From Cheiracanthium punctorium (taxonomy: Eukaryota > Arthropoda > Arachnida > Araneae > Cheiracanthiidae): DNA of 64,000 nt. A program made the translations under genes and the position numbers. Positions 57,510 to 64,000 of this stretch are shown in pieces (the stretch's first letter is position 1; each line of letters opens with the position of its first letter). Under the pieces are notes generated by a model, which made no database searches, was not told where the DNA came from, and saw only the letters and a list, made by a program, of their open reading frames with translations. The stretch lies in contig JAWZYV010001774.1 of assembly GCA_038373885.1 (NCBI GenBank), positions 124,001-188,000 on the forward strand. The letters run 5' to 3'.

Positions 57510-58985
57510 TAAAAATAATCAGGATTGAAAAGAAAATTTCAGCAGTAATTTTTAAGAGAAAGTTTAAAAATTAAAATATTTGCTAAAATATTATTACGTG
57601 CGTGAAAATAAAAATTTGAGATTCATTTACTTTAAAATGTTTAGTATTCCAAAAAACATAAGAATTATATGTTTTCTCACGAATTACATTCCGAAAAACT
57701 TTTATCAACTGTTGACCATCACATAGCTTGATTGCAAAGTTTGATTTCCGAGGTTTCCCGAAAATAAAACACATTAAACATAAATGGACTTAAAGTGATA
57801 GTTTCTGAAATCAACATTTTCGGTACATCCTAAAAGATTAGGAGCTATGCTCATCTTTGTCAAACTCCAAAAACTTTTTTTTTTTCAAAAATTGAAATAT
57901 TTATAAAGCTTGAAGGAACCATAATATCTGTTCGTTATAACCAAGTGCTCTTAAAAAACGGGTACGTAAAAAAAATCATAAAAATTCATATATACTTACT
58001 TTGTTACTTTATTTTGTTTTTTTGTACAGCACAGCATAAGTTGGTACATTTGCATTGAACTGTTTCACTGTCTTCTTTTTGTGCTATTGTTCTTTGGGGA
58101 AGACTCATGCCCCAAAAGGATTGTCATTTGCACTCCTGGCTTCCAAAAAGGTTTGAAGTTTTCTTGCGCACTCAAATGCCATTCAGTATGCTGTGAGCGG
58201 TTGAAATTGAAATTCTTCATATTCGGAATGACTTCAGAATGCTAAAGGCATTTTTCCAAGAAAATATTAGCTGAACTGGTCAATATAAATATTATGAATC
58301 GCAAAAATATTGCTCTCTACAAGCTTAAAATAAAAAAACTAAATTCGCTCCGAAGGAGCTAAAATAGCTCCGAGGGACTTAAAGAATATCCCGATATTAA
58401 ATCCTTTGGAGTTATTTTAGTTCCTTCAGAGAGAATTTGGTTCTTTTTTAAGAGTGCCTGTCTTAACTCGTTAAAAGCGAATTATATTTCCATAGACATA
58501 ACATTGTAACAGCCAAGTAATTCCGATTACCTTCGTTATAGTCTGCTGCATTTCGCATTTTGTACCTAGCGCGCTCGTAAGTCTGATGATTCTGGCTCTC
58601 TAATTATGCAATAACTAAATTCCTTTTATAGATTATCCTCTTTGGAACAAGAGGATTCTACGACTGAGATGCACTAAGGATCATGCCCAAGAACAAGAAC
58701 CAACACATTGTCCTGTCAGGGAGGGAGGTTCATTAGAAGAATATCGCACCATTCGTAAGAAAAATGCAAGTTCATCTAACTAATTGCTGTTTCAAAGGGA
58801 AAATACACTCTTAAAACTTTGGTGCAACATTTCACCAAAACATGGTACGAGAAAAGTTGGCTCCATAATGGTGAAACCTTCTTCAGACATTTTGGCGCTC
58901 AGGTCTTAACTATGCTCTGATGAAGTTATAAGAAAGTACATCGAAAGAGCTTTGGGAAGCGCAGCCGTAAAATTGCCTATTCCCC
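57510..58985. other. Intergenic with a small inverted repeat
   Basis: Around 58330-58450, 'ccaaattc(t)ct...' type arms pair: 'aaaaaactaaattcgctcc' with 'gagagaatttggttctttt'. Otherwise no supported gene is seen; a short open frame at 58633-58758 is discussed under findings. Confidence 0.4.
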
Positions 58986-59106
58986 AGTGGCGACTCGTGG
59001 GTTATTTAAATGGAGGTTCACAAAGAAAATTTCGGAAATTAAATATGCAGCTCAGTGGCACACACAGGATTTTTTCTTGGAGGGGGGTCCGACCCATAAA
59101 GCTGTG

Positions 59107-59489
59107 AGATCTAGAGACCCCTTCTTTGACGCAGCTGGCTGTGCCAAAAAAGGGTCTCTAGATCTGTGGCACGCTATGAACGTTTTGATCGTCCGCCATC
59201 TTGTTGGTAGTTAAGTCGAGCGATGGCAACGGCTGCCCTTTTTTCAGCATTGGGCAATCTATCCAGCTGTTCTCCCATTCTTCCACTTTTTCAGCAGATG
59301 TCAGTGCTGTTAAAAAGAATCGTGACAATTTTTGTTACGGGAAATGACGTGCTAAAAAGTAAAGGATTCTCGTGGAGCTATGTCACCCGCAACTATTTTT
59401 ATAGAAATGAAATCTATTCTTCGTGGCTGGCAACAGTCAAAACATCAGAGTTTGGTGTTTCCAGAGCGGGAACACTGCGCATTAAAGGG
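59107..59489 (-). mobile_element. TTAA-type MITE, copy P5, truncated
   Basis: The right side ends GCATTAAAGGG followed by TTAA (59490-59493). The left third is missing; the element starts inside the central palindrome ('gatctagagacccc'). Confidence 0.85.
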
Positions 59490-59884
59490 TTAACTCAAAA
59501 CGAAACAAATTGAGCATCACTCTGTTCAGCGGTTAGAACATTTGCTTCACAACCACAGGTACGATCAGATCTCTCTCCTGCTGGCCAAGTTTTTTTTAAT
59601 CTTCTACCTCAAAATTTCAATATGAAATTGAATGTAATAGTTTTCAATAACTGGTTTGAAAATAAAAAAAGAAGTCTTTTTTTTTTTTTTTTTACACTTT
59701 CCAACAAGGTTGAAATTGTTAATGGTTTCGAACTGTCCGTCTGTGTTCTAACTCCTGTAAATATGCATCGATTTCTTAGAAATTTATATATGTTATTGTT
59801 ATGTACTGTACCATGCACACCATTGAAAATGGTATATCGAAAATATTGTATGTAGCAATAGCATTTATAATTCTTCTACAGGAG

Positions 59885-60190
59885 AGCTCAAAAGATTTCC
59901 AATGGAGTACGCTCTAGGGGCAGTCATTCTTTAAAGTGTATTTTAGAGATATTTGTCTGTTTGAAATTAAACAAAATTGATACATGTTATTAAGGATTAC
60001 AAGATAAAGCTCTCCATCGAAAATAGTGTCTCTATCATTAATAATTTTTCTATAGGAGTACTCAAAATAATTCCTATACATTATGTTCAATGGCAGTTTA
60101 GAGACAGGCGTCCATTTAAATCACAATACTATCCAACCATGTAATACTGGCAAATGGTCCGACAACGATCAGGTGCATCCCAAAAAAGTC
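59885..60190 (+). repeat. Diverged dispersed repeat, partner at 54.0 kb
   Basis: Direct-orientation relative of 54000-54275, roughly 75 percent similar by eye. Confidence 0.7.
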
Positions 60191-60661
60191 GGGAATATTG
60201 ACGACATTTGCAATAAATCGCCAGATATGATGATTAAAAATAATTTTCGAAAAATGTACCAGCTTGGTAGGAAATGAAACAAAAAACTAATGTGGTATTA
60301 TTAAAATATGATGATTTCAATGAGAATTTTGAAAATTCATTACTTGCGCTCTAATTAACCACTTTAATAAGTTGTGCTGTGTTAAGACAAAGCTAAGCAA
60401 GGGCTATCTGCTGTAGTGGAATTTCGTAACCCCCATAACAAAGGCCTCGCATGTCGGTGTTCCTCTTGACTAGCAAAAAACCACTGGAAGCAGATTTTCA
60501 AGAGAGATCCCTCCTCTCGCACGGACACGCGGATGTTCGTTTCCGGTTAGCAAAGGACTACTGCAAGCGAATGTTCGAGAAGCTCTTCGCCCCCCCCCTT
60601 CCCCCTCAGCTGCCTACACGGACACAGTGACATTTTTTTACATTAGCAAAATATCACTTAT

Positions 60662-60901
60662 CCCTTTGAGGCGCAACCCTTTCCCAATGCTGAAAAAAGG
60701 GCAGCCGTTGCCATCGCTCGACTTCACTACCAGCAAGATGGCGGACGATCGAAACGTTCATCGCGTGCTACAGATCTAGAAACCCTTTTATTGACGCAGC
60801 TGACTGTGCCGCACAGCCAGCTGCGTCAAAAAAGGGTCTCTAGATCTGTGGCACACGATGAACGTTTCGATCGTCCGCCATCTTTCTGGTAGTGAAGTCG
60901 A
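60662..60901 (-). mobile_element. TTAA-type MITE, copy P6, half element
   Basis: Begins CCCTTTGAGGCGCAACCC and runs through the central palindrome to 'tctggtagtgaagtcga', where it stops; the other half is lost. Confidence 0.83.
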
Positions 60902-60902
60902 C

Positions 60903-61110
60903 AAAAGGTTTAGTGTTTTCTGTGAAAGCTGTATTAGTATTTGACATACAATATGGTCGGAAGATTCACTGTTTCTTCAACTCTCTTCCAAAGTTATTAA
61001 CAGATAAACAAAGATGACTTTTCAGGCCCCACATTGCTAAGTGATTCTGAATCGTCTTAGTCTACTCTATCACCCTTTACATTTATGGCACAAACTTTTG
61101 ATTCACCCTG
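60903..61110. mobile_element. Mariner-type MITE, CAGGGTG family, truncated copy 3
   Basis: It ends TTTGATTCACCCTG and contains 'aggccccacattgctaagtgattctgaatc', matching the right half of the 32376 copy. The left half is absent and it directly abuts the broken P6 element. Confidence 0.75.
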
Positions 61111-61434
61111 CATAAACTTTTTTCTTTCTAACTTCCATACAGAACTGACTATAATAGTCTTGAATAACTAATTTGAAAATTAAAGTCCTAAAAACATCAG
61201 AGCTAGTCTTTTTGAAAGAATCTAATTTATCATTAGTACTTTACGCTGGTTGCAAAACTTAAGCAATAGGTGTTCTTTTTGACGTAAAAATCATCTAAAA
61301 GACATGAAATTCAGAAATGAGAGACAGCATTTTGCATTTAAAAGATGACGAAAGCACAATTGCGCAAAAATGAATACATTTCATATAGTATACTATCAAA
61401 CAAACAAACGAAAAAATGCTTTATTGAACTCATA

Positions 61435-61603
61435 CAGGGGCGTAGCCAAGGGGGGGTGTTAAGGGGTCATAACCCCCCCCCATGAGAAATTTTTGTCATA
61501 CAAAATGTATATTCTTCATTACATTATCACACACACGTACACATATATTTGAGTTGTAGTAGTCGTAACCCCCCCCCATGAAAAATTTCTGGCTACGCCC
61601 CTG
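61435..61603. mobile_element. hAT-type MITE 'GCGTAGCCA' family, copy 3
   Basis: 169 bp, TIR CAGGGGCGTAGCCA, perfect 8-bp duplication AACTCATA at 61427-61434 and 61604-61611. Confidence 0.93.
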
Positions 61604-61654
61604 AACTCATAGTATCGTTACACATGATTGTGTCCCTACAAGAGGAAGAACAAC

Positions 61655-61980
61655 AACCAGATGTTATAGGCCCTCCTCTTACTGCAATGGTTGATTCGCA
61701 CCGTCTCTCCGTACTCATATTGTCCCACAGTTAGAGGTAAGAGCGCCCATTCCTCAATCAGCATCTGTTTCAATTGTTCGGTATTCGCTGGAGGCTGTAA
61801 TCGTGCCGCAAGGCGTCTCCCCAAAGCATCCCACACATGTTCTATGGGATTTAAATCAGGGGAGTACGCTGGCCAATCCATTCGGGTGATATCTTCACTT
61901 TTCAGTAGCTCCTGCACAGCAGAGTCCTGTGTGGCCGTGCATTGTCATCCATAAAAACGGAGTCTGCTCCAATGGCAACT
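61655..61980 (-). pseudogene. Tc1-like transposase C-terminal fragment
   Basis: Minus strand, starting near 61980: SVFMDDNARPHR (second catalytic Asp), a frame change near 61935, then DWPAYSPDLNPIEHVWDALG (catalytic Glu) and LKQMLIEEWALLP. This is the last third of a Tc1-type enzyme. The DNA-binding domain, the first catalytic Asp and the terminal repeats are not present. It differs from the 8522 element in many residues, so it comes from another subfamily. Confidence 0.88.
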
Positions 61981-61984
61981 CGGA

Positions 61985-63757
61985 ACAGGTGCATACATAT
62001 ATATATCTCATAAACGATCTGGTTGTTAAGAAAAACTAGATCTGGAAGTGGACAGTTCTATACTTCCTTCGAATATTTGTAAAAAAGGAAAGTAATTTGT
62101 CGAATTCATGATCATATGTTTTAAAAAAAGCACAAGACACCTCATGAATTTCCTAATGAAAACAATAAACAAGTAAAGACAGAAATTACAGCTAAACATC
62201 GGACATGAACTTGCGAATCAATAAATGAAAAATAGAAACATCACAAGCCATTTTCATTACAAAAATCAACAAATTAAAATGGAAAACAAATTCAACAAAC
62301 AAAACCTTTTCAGGGGGCCTCTTTCGAAATTTTTTTTTTAATTTCGCGTGCTTTCAAGCGGTTGGAACCATACTCTTCAGGTAAGGCTTGCTTTTAGTTA
62401 GTCTACAGATTTATGCTATTGATTGTGATAGCTTATGAGGATGTGTTTCTTTTTGATGGAAAGGAGTTTTGAAATACAGTTTATTCGTTTTTCTTTTCTT
62501 TGCGCTGTAATTTATAAATTATCAACCTATAATCCTAGTCTTGAAAATGGCTGGCCTTAAGAAAAAAAAAAGCCTTTTTAAAATTAGAATTATGTAGCTG
62601 GAAAGACAGTCTCATTAATGAACATCAATGCTTCATTTATTAGACCAACATTGTAGTAACCCTCAAAATGAAATGATCTTTCCAAAAACGGAAAAGGGTG
62701 TTGTTTGTGCTTGATGAATGCGTGCAATGGCATTTGTTCAGTTTTGTGTCGTGAATTGTTTAGTAATCAGATAGTTTATTTACATTCATCGATTGTAAAT
62801 AGACAGCGGCACAGAGAGCCAAGTAGGGGCCCCGGGATTAAATCTTCATCGTCTCTCTGTTACCCAGAAACCCTTTTCATTGTTGAAATTGTTTAAGGAA
62901 ATTTTAAATTAATAGTAATTGAAAAATAACTAATACAATTAAAATTAAATTTAAAAGTATTACAGTTTGATAAACATCCATTCTCTAAAAAAATATCAAT
63001 ATTTCGTTTTGAAGGTTTCGTCACCATCGTAGAGAAACTATTTGGTACATGAAAACATTTGTACTTGGCATGTTTCCTCAGTAAAATTAATATTGTTATT
63101 CATGCTTCATTGAAGCAGGCAGCCGGAAGAAAAAAAAAAAACAGAGATCCAAAAAAGTGGAAAGTTCAGAGTTTCTCAGAGAAAGACTTAGTTGTAACAT
63201 TTTGTTTATGAAAATTCAAATTACAGCAGTTGGGTTGCGCCCGTAGTCTCTTCACTGGCTCTGTCCTTTCTTCCATTATTTAGCGAAGTGTCTTGAAAAA
63301 ATAAAACTGATTTCTTATTAAATATTTTCTAGCTTTAGTCATGGCAAACCGTTGAATAATACTGTCAAAGTCTACTTTTTTTGAAAAAAAGACTCAGTTA
63401 CTAACACTCCTCATTTTTTTCAAGTTTGCGGATTATGCTAGCTGTATTTTTGTAAATTCCTTTAAAAAAATTATTTGAAACATCCATAGATCTGATCAGT
63501 TTTTTTTTTTAACCAAAGTAACAACATGCAGTTAAGTATTACATGCAAACAGCAAAAGGCTGGGGCCCTGAAATTTTCCCCCTTCTCCTACTCCCTTTCT
63601 GCGCCACTGTAAAGAGATACATTATTTCTTAAATGTTTTTGTTACTAGCATGCACTGCCACGCCTGATTAGTGTCCTTAAATTATGACATATTGTAAAAG
63701 CGTGAATCGCAGTTCAAAAAGGAAAGCTCCGATTTTGATATGATTTATAAAAATAGA
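61985..63757. other. Intergenic, no supported gene
   Basis: AT-rich unique-looking DNA with scattered A and T runs. No coding or repeat signature I can name. Confidence 0.4.
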
Positions 63758-63933
63758 TAGGGATGGACGCGAGACGACTTTTTTGCGAGACGAGACAGAG
63801 ATTTACAGCTTTTTTGCGAGACGAGACACACATTTTTAACATTACGATATAGGGATTTTTGCGAGACGAGACAAGCTTTTAGGCTATTTTGCGAGACGCG
63901 AGACTCTTATTTTTCGTCTCGCGTCCATCCCTA
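63758..63933. mobile_element. hAT-type MITE, GGACGCGAGACG ends, copy 2
   Basis: 176 bp, TIR TAGGGATGGACGCGAGACG, perfect 8-bp duplication AAAATAGA (63750-63757 and 63934-63941). Three internal 'tttttgcgagacgagaca' units are spaced 30-50 bp apart. Confidence 0.93.
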
Positions 63934-64000
63934 AAAATAGAACATTATATATACTGCCATTATTCATTTTCTACAAATTAACCCCCCCCCCCGCTCCCCG

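Noticed and set aside
59223..59513. 96-aa ORF with 'ATAALFSALGNLSSC'
   Set aside because: The same text recurs wherever the TTAA MITE occurs (for example 36798-37097 on the other strand), so it is repeat read-through.

Overview
This is eukaryotic, AT-rich, intron- and transposon-dominated DNA. There is no operon structure, no dense ORFs, no rRNA and no CRISPR array. The only host gene I can reconstruct confidently is a pancreatic-lipase-family (PF00151-type) gene on the + strand. Six of its exons lie at 13350-13624, 29061-29207, 32843-32951, 34353-34469, 42320-42415 and 50909-51249, and introns of 1.4-15.4 kb make up most of the window. The gene style (secreted lipase without a PLAT domain, very large introns) and the repeats (mini-satellite-bearing Helitrons, Tc1/mariner, hAT and TTAA-type MITEs, tRNA-SINEs) suggest an arthropod, most likely a chelicerate such as a spider. 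That assignment is inference.

The exons splice in frame with GT-AG borders (phases 0, 0, 1, 1, 1). They give 360 complete codons up to a stop at 51249. The Ser-Asp-His triad is intact: GHSLG in exon 3, GLDPAG in exon 4, LCSHFRS in exon 6. The first visible exon begins mid-codon, so at least one upstream exon, expected to carry the start and signal peptide, is not identified; it may lie in 1-13349 or outside the window.

Layout: 1-13.3 kb is upstream repeat territory, with diverged repeats, Helitron B1 at 4.3-6.1 kb, three hAT MITEs, a complete but broken 1.53-kb Tc1-like element at 8.5-10.1 kb, mariner pieces and a TTAA MITE. Intron 1 (13.6-29.1 kb) holds Helitron A1, directly abutting Helitron D, which keeps Rep and helicase remnants, followed by SINEs, MITEs, Helitron B2 and an endonuclease-like relic. 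Intron 2 (29.2-32.8 kb) holds Helitron C and a mariner-type MITE ending 24 bp before exon 3. Intron 4 (34.5-42.3 kb) holds an inverted Helitron A2, a TTAA MITE and a mariner-type MITE near exon 5. Intron 5 (42.4-50.9 kb) holds SINEs, a hAT MITE and two TTAA MITEs. Downstream (51.3-64 kb) are tandem relics, a perfect 72-bp inverted repeat, MITEs and a second Tc1 fragment.

No multi-gene pathway is visible. The functional interplay on offer is between the lipase gene and its transposon-filled introns: inverted Helitron copies flank exons 2-4, inverted TTAA MITEs flank exon 5, and one MITE comes close enough to an acceptor to overlap its likely branch-point region. I did not find a convincing new multi-protein system.
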